NCBI GenBank assembly: GCA_951799445.1 | Contig: OX637296.1 | Coordinates: 16,430,001 to 16,494,000 of the forward strand | DNA: 64,000 bases | Direction: 5' to 3' | Source of the DNA: Pseudisothecium myosuroides | Lineage: Eukaryota; Streptophyta; Bryopsida; Hypnales; Lembophyllaceae | Shown here: in pieces, positions 31,083-42,740 of the stretch | Layout: each line of letters starts with the position of its first letter | How positions within the stretch are numbered: the stretch's first letter is position 1 | Position numbers and translations under genes: made by a program | The notes under the pieces: generated by a model | Told to the model about the DNA's origin: nothing | The model's database searches: none | What the model saw: only the letters and a program-made list of their open reading frames with translations

Positions 31083-34000
31083 ATGGGCCGCCACTCGTGT
31101 TGTCACAAACAAAAGCTGAAGAAAGGGCTGTGGTCGCCCGAGGAGGATGAGAAGCTGGTGCGTTATATTACCAAGCACGGCCATGGCTGTTGGAGCGCTG
31201 TCCCCAAGCAAGCGGGTGCGTGCTCCACTCCTAACACTGTCCACTTCCTTCTTCACTAGCTCCTCCTGGTCCCTGCCTGTGTGTCCCCATGTCTAACTGC
31301 TGAATTACTTTACTGGCATCGTAATGTCTGACTCTGCTCATATTATATAAAGTAGCCTGATCGTCCAGTTCCTTCCCCACTAGCTCCTCCTGCCTCCCGA
31401 CAGTGTGTCCGCATGTAAGGACTTAGCTTTATATTAAGTTCATATTCCTTAAAATGATTGCAATCCATGCGGTCATCACGTTTGACAACATACGCTAGTT
31501 GTTCCAAACTTGTTCCAGTGGCACCTGTTAACAGTCTTGCTTTCAACTGATAGGGGGCTTCGATGTTAAGACTTTTTTTTCGACAACGTTACCTTGACAG
31601 GTCTGCTAATTAGGAGTTGCATAATGATGGCTTGGGAATTGATCAGTTCTAACTTTCACGTTGTAGGAATTGTAGTCTCGAAGTTCGTGATACTACTAAT
31701 GTAATTACACTGTAGACTTATATGGAACGCTAGCTAGCTTAACTGTTTTCGTTTCCGTTAATACTTAGTCCCTAGCATTTCGAGTATTCGGTAACTAAAT
31801 TAGATTTGTCGATTAAGCTAAAAGGACTAGTTTTTTTGCACTCTCTTAGGTGAGTCTTGACGTTGAAAGTCGATGTTTCCAGCCTTCAGAAACGATTCTA
31901 TGTAACCCGAGGTCCAATGCAACCACTTTCTGTAGCAAGTTAAGACCTTCTAAGTCTTTGCTGCAGTTAAGTATCGTTGACGGACTTTGACTCAAGTGCG
32001 AAATTATATTGACTTCGATTCCCCCTTCTTCTGAAGACTCTGCAGTCGAATTTTACACTATGATCAGGCAGGCTACGAACCGTAAAGTTTAATGTGTGAG
32101 ACGGTTTTACAGGTTTTGTTAGGAAAAATTAGAAACCGTAAACCATGAACTGATCACGATTAGCAATACTAACTTCTTTGTTAATAATCAGGTCTGCAAA
32201 GGTGTGGAAAGAGCTGCCGGCTCCGGTGGATCAACTACCTGAGACCCGATCTGAAACGAGGAGTGTTCTCGGCGGCTGAAGAGAATTTGATCATTGACTT
32301 GCATGCGGCTCTTGGTAACAGGTCCTCTCAATCTCAACACTTCATCTGATCTCCGTCTTATAACTGTTCAATTATACTTCATCTCTTTCATTTCACTCTT
32401 TTCAGGCTATCAATGCACTTTTCGCTAGCACGTCCTAGCCTCTCAATCTCAACATACTTCAACTCTCTCTTTTGTTTGTTTCCGTGCTGTCAATGCACAT
32501 TCGGTAGTTACTTACATATGCACACGTACTCCTCTCAAATGAATCGATCTCATTCAACACCTCATCTACTTCACATAACAATCATTCTTCACAGTTATCT
32601 CTTTCATTTGTTTGCATTCATGCACGCTGTCAATGCACTGTCAGAAACTTACACACACGCCCACTAGCTCCTCTCAATCGATCTCAAACCTCATCCAGTT
32701 ATAATTATAATTCCCCATCTCTTCCTTTTGTTTGGTTTCAGGCGCGCTATCAATGCAGCACGTTCAGTACCAATTGGTAAATGCTTACTTAGCCCTGCAG
32801 CAGTTAAAAAGCTCCAGGCATCATAATGGTCGAAGAATGAATGCAGTGGAATCGAGTAAGGTCGGCCGGATGTGCCATGAATCATTGACAAAAGTACTGG
32901 AACTGATGATCTTAACTTAATTCGGGGTTGTGATGTTGTTGCAGGTGGTCCCAGATTGCAACGCAACTGCCTGGGCGTACAGACAACGAGATCAAAAACG
33001 TTTGGAACTCGTGTATTAAGCGGAAGCTCCGTAGCATCGGCATCGACCCTGACACCCACAGACTGGTCACTCCCGAGCCTCTCGCCAATCCTCCCCCATC
33101 TGAAAGCTCCGGGCTTCATCCTGGCCATGAGTTTCCAGCCACGTCGTTCATGAGATTTGGTGGCAGTAGCAGCAGCCATGAGTTCAAAGCGCAGTCTCTC
33201 TTCCAATTGCAACCACCAGCCACCGCAATCCCGATGGAGGATGTGATGTACTGCAATCCAACCAGACCCCCAATCCAGCAATCGAGTGTCGACCGCGCTG
33301 CTGCAGCAGCTGCAGCAGCAGGCTTTGCGGATTTCCATTGCACCAGTCGATTGGGAACCGATCTCAACGGGGATCTCAATGGGGAACTCCACCGGGAGCT
33401 TCATGGGGAACTTCATGGTGGGGAGAATGGTGGGGAGCCTGGTGGGGGGAGTAGCACGGGGGAGCACAGTTTGCTGGAGCGTCTGTTGATGAAGAGCCGG
33501 CAGTTGCCGAGTCCGAAAGTGTCAGTGAATGCTTTAGATCTGACAGCCCATGAATTATCAGGCTCCCCAGCTGGCAACAAGGCGCCCTCGCCCCCTGCTG
33601 CCACGACCATGGTGCCCCCGGTGTTCAACCCGGTCTTCTGGCTCCTCCAACCCGGGGGCGCCACGTCACAACCACCACAGAACCGGAACCCCGAGGTGGA
33701 AATGCGGTTGGGGCCATTTTTGCCGAGCTCTGAGCGCTTTCAATCCGGGTTCATGCATGATCGTGGCGATTTGAGCTCCATGATTAGCGTCAATCAGCAA
33801 ATGCAGCGGGCGATGGAAGTCGTGAATGTGGACGTGGATGTCGAGCATGGCCATGAGGTCGGTCGGTCATTGACCGGGTGGGAACACAACGGTCGGGAGG
33901 CAAGCAGTAGCAGCACCAGCAACAACAACAACAACAATAACAGCAGCAGCAGGCCTGGGGAGAGGAGGTTGATGATCTCGGTATCAGCTGATGGTGATCA

Positions 34001-34304
34001 GCAGTCCCAATTTGATATGAAATCATGGCGTGATTTGGAGCAGATGGGGCGACTCCGCCATAACCAGAGCCACGACGAGGGGATGCCGGTGACCACGAGG
34101 AACAGCATGATGTTGCCTCAGGACAGTCGCCATGTGCATTTCAACAGCAGCAGTGGCCCATCATCAGCGGCACAAAATTGCGAGAATTGGCAAATGCAGG
34201 TTCAGGGGGGTGACAATGGCATGTATGGCCACGCCATGGCTGCAGGGGGGCCCTTGTCACAGGAGCTTCAACGGATGGCTGCTGTTCTCGACCAGATTAA
34301 TTAG
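31083..34304 (+). CDS. R2R3-MYB transcription factor, subgroup 13 (MYB61/50/55/86-like)
   Basis: Three coding exons: 31083-31215, 32192-32321, 32945-34304, total 1623 nt and 540 aa. All introns have GT-AG borders, and exons of 133 and 130 nt are the classic R2R3-MYB pattern. The start gives [17 protein letters not shown], the conserved start of MYB61-type proteins. R2 tryptophans are W17, W37, W57; R3 has F70, W89, W108. [20 protein letters not shown] and [11 protein letters not shown] are intact, so DNA binding should work. R3 lacks the bHLH-binding signature (D80-L81 is followed by A84 where R or K is needed). The C-terminus has an Ala run (206-213), GELH-type repeats (226-256), FNPVFWLL (315-322), a Ser/Asn run (408-423) and a final [13 protein letters not shown]. 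Arabidopsis relatives act in stomata, mucilage and cell walls; the role here is inferred. An in-frame upstream ATG at 30978 would add 35 aa. Confidence 0.95.
31216..32191 (+). other. MYB intron 1
   Basis: 976-bp phase-1 intron with GTGCGT donor and ATCAG acceptor, placed inside the codon for G45 as in nearly all R2R3-MYB genes. No transposon or repeat stands out. Confidence 0.9.
32322..32787. repeat. Four degenerate repeat units in MYB intron 2
   Basis: CCTCTCAA-type starts lie at about 32324, 32439, 32531 and 32670, and each unit carries TCAATGCA, at 32410, 32490, 32630 and 32750. Between them are CT-rich tracts with TTTCATTT or TTTTGTTTG. Unit length varies from about 100 to 140 bp. Two units carry TTTCAGG just before the TCAATGCA, resembling splice acceptors. 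The whole intron runs from 32322 to 32944 (623 bp). Confidence 0.75.
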
Positions 34305-37263
34305 TTACATAGCTTTTTATGACTCTCTTGGAGAGTTGGAGTGACGATTGGTGATTGATTGAATTAATTTCCCCTCTGAGATCGATGATTTTTGAGTTCT
34401 TGGTGACTGTACAATGGTTGGTATTTTCAGTAGACAGTAAGAGGCTTTTTCCATAGATTGAAAACATGTAGAGAAAAAACATAGTGAACATCCCCTTCAT
34501 GTAGGGCAGAGGGACAGGTTGCCAGGCTAGCTCCTGAAATAACTCAAATGGTTGCTGTAATTCAAGTGTGCTGATGACTTACTTATGTTGTACGTCAACA
34601 GCATTGCAGTCGGCCCATGTAAGTTCAATATAAGACCATCACTTTGAGGATCAATCTTTTGTAAATGGAGTTTAGACTAATTGAATGGAATGCTAGCTCA
34701 AGATCAATTAGCTAAAGAAATTTCAGATGAATTTTGTCCAATTCAAAACTTTGAATTGAAAAAAATCTACAGGAGGATTAACTAGTTTAGCATCAAATAA
34801 GTTAGACTAGAATCCCAAATCTGTAGCTATTTAGAGCGGGCAATATTGTACTGGACAGTGACTGTACATTTGCCCAACTTAATCTCTTGAGTTTTGGGTG
34901 CATAAGTTACTGATCAACTCGAAGAGGTGTTTACTTACTTATTTTTGCTTGTCTTGGGCACTAGACATGTACCCATGTCATCTGCAGAAGTGGATTTCAA
35001 ATATCTGTGTGCAGACTGTGCAACAGTGTTGGAGATTATTGGAATTTTGGTGTGAAAGAATTTTGCATGATTTATCCATCCATGGAGCCAGCCCACGGCC
35101 TGCCTGTAACCTCCAATCTCCAGGCCCATCTCAACTATGGGCTGCAGCAAAAATGCTGCAAGTATCTGCAATTTATGAGGAAGAAGTGTTCTCACAGGTT
35201 TAGTGTTCAGGTATTGCCAACCTTACCTCTTTACCAGTGCATTTTTTTCAGTGAGGATTTCCTGGAAGAAAGATGCAGAATTGATTAGGAGTGTTCATCC
35301 TACTACTCATACAAAACATTCAATTAGGGTTTCAAGTGACAGAATATACGGTAGGAGCATCCAACTAGGGTTTTGACCCAAAACTCACTCTCTTTGGGAT
35401 GACAGGTAGAAAGTAGCCAGGGCATTGCCAAGTGTTTTCTAACAATCACTCAGTATAACATACATTCATTTTAAATCAAATTTAAGAAATTCCAAGATTC
35501 TTCTTCATGTTATAAAAGAACTTAAAGAGATACTTGATATTTGCAGATTTCTGTTCTTAACTAAGTGCACAATTTCCATCCAAACACCTAATTGGGCTCA
35601 CTACCTGAGGGCACTAGAGTTTTCACTTTGACCTGCATACCAGTACCACCCTCTCACTAAAAACAGGGACGCGGCAACCAAATGTGCTCAAATTCAGCGA
35701 CATATTTGACCATAGTCATGCTTTCTTAAAGTGAGCATACACGGTCACCAGTTTTTCAAGAGTTTCAATCAGGTGTCTTAATCTTGGACAGGCTTGTGTG
35801 TGACCCACAACTGAAAAAGCTCGAAACTTTGATTGGGGCAACTTAATGAAAGCAACATAAATACATTTTCAAATTGCATAATTTCCAAAAAAAATGAAAA
35901 TGAAAAAAAAACAGCAGTCTGGCTGACACCATGTCAAAACATATAATAATATTCGTTACGTGCTGTCTGGTGTCTGGACCCCGGGCGGGAGGTTCGTACA
36001 AAGTGCACACACTGACTGTCACATTGTTCTCAAGTATAGAGACTGATGCAGGATGCATTGCAGACTCCTTCATGCTCCCTGCTTTGTCTTATTACTGTGC
36101 TGCTGCTGCACGAACCCCAACTGTACTGGCCGGGGAGGGAGGGAGGCCAGCGGCGATTCTAGATCTTTGGCAAGTTTATTCATCATGGACTGGCAAGAAT
36201 TGACCATGATACTACTGTATGTCTTTTGGAATATCTCGCACAATTTACGGCTTCTTGGAACCACTCAGATTTTTTTTTTCCTTGGACAACCGACTGGGTC
36301 ACACTGATTGTGCTCATCTCACATCAACTCCACAGGCTGCTGTCAGAGACACGCACGGTGTTCTAACTTGAGAGAACACATTAATGAATTGACGAAACTT
36401 GTAGAAAAATGAAGCAGTAGTCACATCGTCCTGGTTTGTAGATTTCAGGATGCAAAATGGATTTTGGAATGGGTTTAATTAGGGTTCCACAAGAGTGCTC
36501 AGGAGTTCTAACCCTTGTGAGTTGCCACTTAAAATGAATGCACTGTTCTATGGCAACACAGTACGTCAAACTTTGTTAAAATTGCAAAATTTCAAGAGAT
36601 TGGCACTGGTCAAGTGCAAGCCTAGAACCTCAGATTTCTAGAGCTTTGAGTATTTGAATGTCACAATTTTAATGCTCTGAAGCATAGGATAGTAATGAAT
36701 TTGAACAGTATTAATAGGGTTTGAATGTTTACATAGGGGAGTGAGAATTTGCATGATGATACAAGAGGAATGCATTGGGCCACCCCAAGTCGCCTGTGAT
36801 CTCCACGTGATTTTTGACATCCCTGAGGAGCACATGATCGCACCGTCCAAGCCTTGTTGCAATCCTCATGAGAGCTCGGGGTTTTATGAATTTTGGTGGC
36901 AGTGCTTGAATGTGCAATCCAATCAGATTCCGTTGATATTCACTCATCATTTGGTACAATGGTGAGAATCAGATGATAACCAAAAGGTAACAATCAAAAT
37001 TCATGAATAGTTTGGGTCGTACTTTGCTTTGAGTAGAGAATCTGTTAGGACATTATTTAGTGCTTAACTTACCACCCAGTGGAGGAAGAAGTAAACCGTA
37101 GAATGATGTGCCTTCCTGGAATCAAAAGTACAAAAAAATTTGAAATGTCACGTGATCCGACATTTTGTGTGCAAGTTGTGCTTTGTTCCAATCAGATCCC
37201 ATTGATACTGTCTCAAAGTTTTGAGATCATGGTGAGAATCAGACAACAGCAATGGAAACAACG
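34305..37263. other. 3' flank of the MYB gene, no supported gene
   Basis: Low-repeat DNA of moderate composition. No canonical AATAAA is found close after the stop, and plant poly(A) signals are loose. Open frames on both strands (for example near 35000 and 36740-36960) have no family match. A weak repeat, CCAATCAGATYCCRTTGATA with GGTGAGAATCAGA, occurs near 36918 and 37190. Confidence 0.35.
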
Positions 37264-37459
37264 GCACAGGAAACTCATATTGAGTTTCCCAGTGTTGATT
37301 CTTGGTGAGTCTCACATTTCCTTGTGTATGTGTAGTTCAACATCTGTTCAAAATTACGGTAATTAATAAAGTTTTACAGGTGTCAAATTTAAAAGTTCAG
37401 TAGGAAAAGTGAGACTCATTGGGAATCAATACCGGGAACGTGATATGAGTTTCCTGTGC
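37264..37459. mobile_element. 196-bp hairpin MITE
   Basis: GCACAGGAAACTCATATTGA at the left is matched inverted by TGATATGAGTTTCCTGTGC at the right, and the pairing extends over about 52 bases per arm with a loop of about 93 bases. No clear target duplication, so the superfamily is open. A transcript would fold into a long stem. Confidence 0.65.
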
Positions 37460-37692
37460 AAGGAATTTTGAGAATTTCAATGTTTACAGAATCATTGCTC
37501 TTGGTGTTAGGAATGGTGCCAACAAAATGAATCCAATCCAAAGATGTACCTAAAATCATTCCAAAGACCCTACAATAGTTAACTCCACAAACTCTTAATA
37601 CCAAGTGAAAATATATCTTTACCTCCAAGAGGAAGATTTTCTTAAGAACATTAGTAGTTACCACATAGAGTAAAAAAAAATTCTATAAGCCA

Positions 37693-37839
37693 TGTTAGAG
37701 ACCCTATTTACGCCATTTCATGGCCACTATGTATCACTATCTACAATACATTTGAAATTTTTTGAAAATGCAAACTACTAATACATAGTGGTGCAAACAG
37801 AATGGCTTCTGAATTGTGGCGCAAATAGGGTCTCCTACA
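37693..37839. mobile_element. 147-bp MITE with GAGACCCTATTTRCGCCA ends
   Basis: Left end TGTTAGAGACCCTATTTACG, right end GCGCAAATAGGGTCTCCTACA; the first 23 or so bases of each pair. The interior also has CACTATGTAT against ATACATAGTG. No clear target duplication. It lies 234 bp after the hairpin MITE. Confidence 0.65.
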
Positions 37840-37920
37840 GTACCTTTGGACTTCCAAGAAATAAATGGAGCCAAGGAAAGGAAGAAGCTGACCGGCCTGT
37901 CGCATTACACAAGATGTTTC

Positions 37921-38226
37921 TTATTGTTTTTTTGGGTGCAAATGAAAGGATATGATCATTGATTTCCAAGAGATTTTGTTTGCAAGTTGCTCATTTGTTT
38001 CCCGTACCAGACCGTCCTCCAGGCGCACATGGGTGGACCTCCCCATCTTATCAGCAATGTTGACATGCGACACTCGGAGCAGGGTGCGCAGCTCAGCAAT
38101 CAGCTTCAAGGTCAAATAGTCAGCAATTTTATTGGAATGGCTCATTATGATGTGGGGCTCTCTTGTTACATCTTGCGCTCTGCGGCCTGCCAACTCCTTC
38201 TCCTTTTTTGTGAACAGGACAGGCAC
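37921..38226 (-). CDS. Hypothetical open frame, possible exon
   Basis: A 101-codon frame whose middle (ADYLTLKLIAELRTLLRVSH, then MGRSTHVRLEDGLVRETNEQ) has protein-like composition, in a GC-richer patch. A TTGGCAG acceptor-like site on this strand precedes the residues GRRAQD. I do not recognise a family. The + strand frame over the same bases (37987-38256) looks less protein-like. It could be a single exon of an unannotated gene, a captured fragment, or chance. Confidence 0.2.
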   Translation of the reverse strand: MPVLFTKKEKELAGRRAQDVTREPHIIMSHSNKIADYLTLKLIAELRTLLRVSHVNIADKMGRSTHVRLEDGLVRETNEQLANKISWKSMIISFHLHPKKQ

Positions 38227-39036
38227 CCATATTATTCAAACTTCTTCTGCCACTGATTTGCACTCGCTCCATCCATGGACGCGATCGTGATCGCCATCGC
38301 CACAGCCTTTAATTGCTACACGAACTCTCAACTCGTCTGTGTCTGTGTCCCAAGCATTAGCCGTACAATACGACGATGGACCCCAAATTTCCTTTTCTGC
38401 TGATCAACGAAAAAGGATGAAGAATGCAATTATAGTCTTATTCTAGAGATACACACGCAAGTCGAGAAACTGAATTGTCTGCCGTGCCTGATTTCCCATG
38501 TGCAGGGAGCTTCTCTTAATTGTTTTTCTTCTTTCTGACACAAAAGCGACATAAGTTAAAATTCATTTTGAACAAGAGAAAATAAAAGAGGTGAGGGGTG
38601 GGAGATGCACGGGCAGCACAGCACGGCCATGTGCAGCATGTTTGAGTCAGTGAACAACAAAGTGGGGCAAGCTGCACACTTGGAGGTCGTACATACATTA
38701 CTTCCACGGTGTCAGAAAACACACACACCACCAACAATTCTACATAAGGCAAATCGTTCAAAATGGTGTTTGGGTCTGTTGGCCATTTTGCGTTCAGTTT
38801 GCCCTCCTTTGTGTCAGGGATAAAAAAAAACATTGCCTCAAAAGTTTAAACATTGAATGCAAGCAACGATTCATGTCTAGATTTATATCTTCAATGCCAC
38901 TCTTTCAGTGTAGGTACTGACTTGAGTGGTTTCAACAAGAGGAGAGCACTTCATCTCTCTTTCTGAAGGATAAGGTGGGGCATCCATAAAGAGTCCTTCT
39001 AAGCACTATGTTAGATCAGCCCAATACCACACACAT
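38227..39036. other. No supported gene
   Basis: Moderate composition to about 38830, then AT-rich. A 42-codon frame starts at about 38276 (MDAIVIAIATAFNCYTN) with no known relative. AAGGTGGGGCATCCATAAAG near 38971 recalls the AGGTAGG MITE ends but has no partner. Confidence 0.35.
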
Positions 39037-39390
39037 TTGTTATCTAGGTACTTTGGAGAAGCTATTTGTCAGCTCCCATATTTTTTCAGAGATTGAAAAG
39101 TTTGAGAGAAGTTCATTGCAAAAAGAATGAAGACATTCTGATAAGAAGTGAATTTTTTGTGATTTTTCAAAGCTAAAATGTTAAAGCGTGAATAGACCCT
39201 GGTTGAAGCATAGATAGATCGTTGTTAAAGCATGGGTTGACATGTCCCCTCCCTAAGGGCATTACCATCATGATAAAAGGTTGCTAAGATTGTGGTAATA
39301 GGTGAACCATTGATGCAAATGGAAGAGTTCTTTAGGTGGTGGAATTGATGGATGGTGGTATTGGGCAGTTCCATCTTACATCGCTAATTT
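39037..39390 (+). repeat. Dispersed repeat R3, copy 1
   Basis: Reverse complement of about 47850-48170. Shared blocks include ATCTAGGTACTTTGGAGAAG, AAAAAGAATGAAGA, GCATTACCATCATGATAAA and GGTGGTGGAATTGATGGATG in near-identical form. No coding potential or inverted ends are evident. Confidence 0.65.
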
Positions 39391-41302
39391 GGTCTTTCAA
39401 AGAAGTTACACTCATTATCACTAAATGCCATGGAGCATCTCCATCGGTAGATGGGAAAATGAACCCAGTTTGGAGAACTTGGCATGTCCTTGCTACCTGA
39501 AAGGCCACACCTCTAAATGTGGGCTTCCATGTGGAGTCAAGGCCACTAAAGCCCATTGATGATTCGTGAGATGAGGACTCCAGAACAACCGGATTCCTAT
39601 TATTGGTGGGCTTCACTCGCTCGGACTCTATATAGATGCCAACCTTTAACCCATAAAGGATGGAAGGTGTTTTGAAAGAGGAAAAATTATAAATTGCCAA
39701 TTTTTGATACATTGTCCAAAATCAAAAATTAAAACTTATCTCTTGATTCCAAGCATACAAAAGTATATTAAATATGTAAGGGAATGTATAGAAAACATTT
39801 CATCCAATTTGACCACGTGGATTGAAAGATTATGACGTTTGAAAAAAAATCTTTTATTCATTCTTGCAAAACGGGTCAGTAAATTTCAAGTCCTATAAGA
39901 GTAAAAAATTTGTTATACATATAAATGAAGATTTTTACCATTCATAAGTATATGATATTAGGTTCTATTCAAAAGCAAATATGGACTCTAGATAACACTA
40001 AATCACCTTGCAATGCAAAGAAGTTAAGTAAATTTGGAATATATTAGTCATTTTTTTATTATTTCTTGTTCAATGAGGAAATTTTTTAATTTGAAATCCA
40101 AATAGAGAAAAGTTAGAGACAAACATTTAGAATATGTGGGAAAATTTTCAAGAACTTTGACTTCATAGATTGCAAGATTTAATAGGGCTTGAAGTTAGAA
40201 GAAAATGTTTTCTCTAGAAACCACCATGACATAGCTAACAAATTTTGACTCCTCTTAGAATGTGATTTGAGAATTAAAATTTGTTTTTTTTGGACAATTG
40301 TATGCTATATTTTATTAGTTAAATACATGCCAAAATTAAAAAGTCGATGAAGGATTTAGCAAAAGATGCTCTAAAGATGCCCAAATTGCCAATATTGTCC
40401 TAAAAGTTTAGGGAAGTATAACTATTGATTAAAGGGCCTGATCAAACTAATCATGCTCCACCAAGGGTGCATATGCTCACACCTTGTATCAAAATTTTGT
40501 AAACATCCAACCAAAATTGACTTTGTAGGAGGGTCATTGCAATAGTTGGTGGTCGATTTTGTTGCGTTTTGCCAAAATCTAGAATTTTTGCGCTGACTAC
40601 TATGAGTACTTTGTAGTAGAACAATCTTGGTTGTTGATAAAAAAAAGATCAACAACTAAAAATATTGTTGCAAGTACTATGGACTACTTGCAAGTATTGA
40701 AACAATATCATGTGAAAAAAAAGACAGTTTGTCACAAAGAATAGATACAATGAGGAATTCATTAATAATAAATTAAAAATCATGAAAAAAACAACTAAAA
40801 ATTGGTCATTTGTGAGGACTTGATGGTGATGAAATTTCATCAAAGTAATGATCTTAAAACCATCTTCAATGTTCAGAAGTGCACGCGGAAGGGAGCCTTC
40901 TTCGCACAAATGTGAATACAAAATTCTATACTTTTGGATGCCTTTGTAGGAATATGTACGCCTAATGTGGAAATAGACCATAAAAATTTCAGATCTAGAT
41001 CATTAATTTGGATGGTCACCCAACCCTAGAAAGCCCTAAACTTCAAAGTGTGACAAATTAGCAAAACTGACTTTTAAATATAATTTTTTAAAATTTAAAA
41101 AAATAAGAGGTATAATTAGAATCAAGCTCAACATCTCTAATAAGAATTTCAAGCTCATTAGGTTCGTCCTTCAAAAGTTATAGCAAAAAACAACTCCGTC
41201 ACTCTTTGTATGAGGCCAAACTTGATCACCAATTTTTGCAATAACCTAGGAACCTACTTGAATTTTCAATTGTATAATCAACAAACATTTGTTTTTTGGG
41301 AG
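39391..41302. other. No supported gene
   Basis: Very AT-rich. The - strand frames at 39332-39712, 40422-40655 and 40649-40981 lack recognisable domains. Confidence 0.4.
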
Positions 41303-41306
41303 TTAA

Positions 41307-42236
41307 CCCCTAAAGGACCATTGTCCCTTTGGGAGACAAATGCGTTTTTGGGCAGGTACCTACAGGCTGAAATTTTTTCTTGATTTTTTGAAACTTTTTT
41401 TGATTATACAAAAAGTGATAAGCTTTGTGGGAATATAATTTTTTTCGAAATAGGTGCCCGGTAACAACAATTGTGACCAAATAAGCTCAAAACAGGGGAT
41501 GGGGGGGCAGCCCGGGCAGCAAAAAAAAATTGCAAAAATTTGAATTTTTTATTTTCACATAGATTTTTTTTTCTCATAGATTATATTTTTGTCTATCTGG
41601 AAAATTTTTATTCATTTCATTTGGATTTGTTATGAGAAAGTTATGGACATTCTTGTTTTTTGGGCAATTAGAGCATCTTCTTGGAAAAAATAACTTGTAG
41701 GATTCATTTTTGAATGCAATTTTCCAAATTTTCCAAATTTTTTTTTTGCATAGTTTAGTTTACTTGCTAGAACAATCTCACCATTGGGATTAGTGCATTT
41801 TAATTCCATCTAAAATGTATGAATGCTTTAGATTTTCCTTCTATCTTGTACCTACTTCTACTTAACAATGTTTTTAAGAATGATAATTAAGGGTGTGTTT
41901 TTTTCCTAGACTCTCAACTCAATTCTCCACTATAAAGATTTAAAGCTCAAAACTTTGTAGTGCAAAAATTTTAAGTTAAAAATGATTAAAGTCAAAAAAA
42001 TCTAGTCCCGCAATGTGCTGAAAAACTTGTTTTTTTCACTTTAAATGCAGATATCTTGCAATCTGTGCGGTCAAAAATTCTAAAAAAAATTCCACACATT
42101 TTTATACTAGTTAGGTGTAAGATCCTATTATAATAAATGTGCAAAAAAACATTTTTCAATATTTTTTACTCTTTGCTATAGAAATGGCAGTTTTGAGTGT
42201 TTTCTGGCAGGAAAAAAGGCCTTGGTCCTTTAGGGG
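41307..42236 (+). mobile_element. TTAA-flanked piggyBac-like MITE, copy P2
   Basis: Left end CCCCTAAAGGACCATTGTCC, right end TTGGTCCTTTAGGGG, with TTAA on both sides (41303-41306, 42237-42240); 930 bp. This is the best-preserved copy, collinear with P1 throughout. The terminal inverted repeat is about 14 bases (CCCCTAAAGGACCA). No transposase frame. Confidence 0.8.
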
Positions 42237-42240
42237 TTAA

Positions 42241-42740
42241 CCAGGGCCCTGCTAGAAGACATCAGAATTCCAGAATTCCAATGTAGAACATGAACTTTAA
42301 TGTTGTTGATTTGGATTACACAAGTGACATAGAAGCTGCAAAGCTTCAGAGACAAGATGGAAGTAGCAACAATTTCCCACATAACAATTGGAGCTCCAAA
42401 TTATGAATTCTATAACATGAAATCAAACGCGGGCATAAATCAAACATGTGGGGCCCTATAGTTTGGAGTGTGTCAAGCAAAGTTTGGAGAGTCTGGTTGC
42501 CCAAACCCCTAAATTGCATCCATGGTGGAACTCTCCTTGAAGCCTGGCTACACCAAACCATTCACCGGACTAGTATTATGTGCTTTGGTGGAAATGCTCT
42601 AATAACACATGCACCGCCATGCACCATTTTGTGGCTGCAACAATGAGTGGTGCATCCACCAAGGCTTCATACAATCCCTACCAAGGTTTCATACAGTCCC
42701 CACCATGCACTCATCAAATGGAGAAATTTAAACAGGCATA
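42241..42740. other. No supported gene; possible MITE end
   Basis: GGTGGAAATGCTCTAATAAC at 42588-42607 is, reversed, the TTAGAGCAT start common to MITEs like those at 15861 and 63845. The other end was not found, so no element is called. Confidence 0.35.

Noticed and set aside
32691..33467. 258-codon open frame on the - strand
   Set aside because: It lies opposite MYB exon 3 and intron 2. The open reading comes from the biased codon use of the real gene; no domain is visible.
33286..34026. Several further open frames over MYB exon 3 on both strands
   Set aside because: Alternative frames of repeat-rich coding sequence, for example poly-Gln and poly-Cys readings of the alanine and asparagine runs.
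40422..40981. Two adjacent - strand frames as a possible transposase remnant
   Set aside because: No DDE, zinc-finger or dimerisation motif could be found and the sequence is AT-biased throughout.
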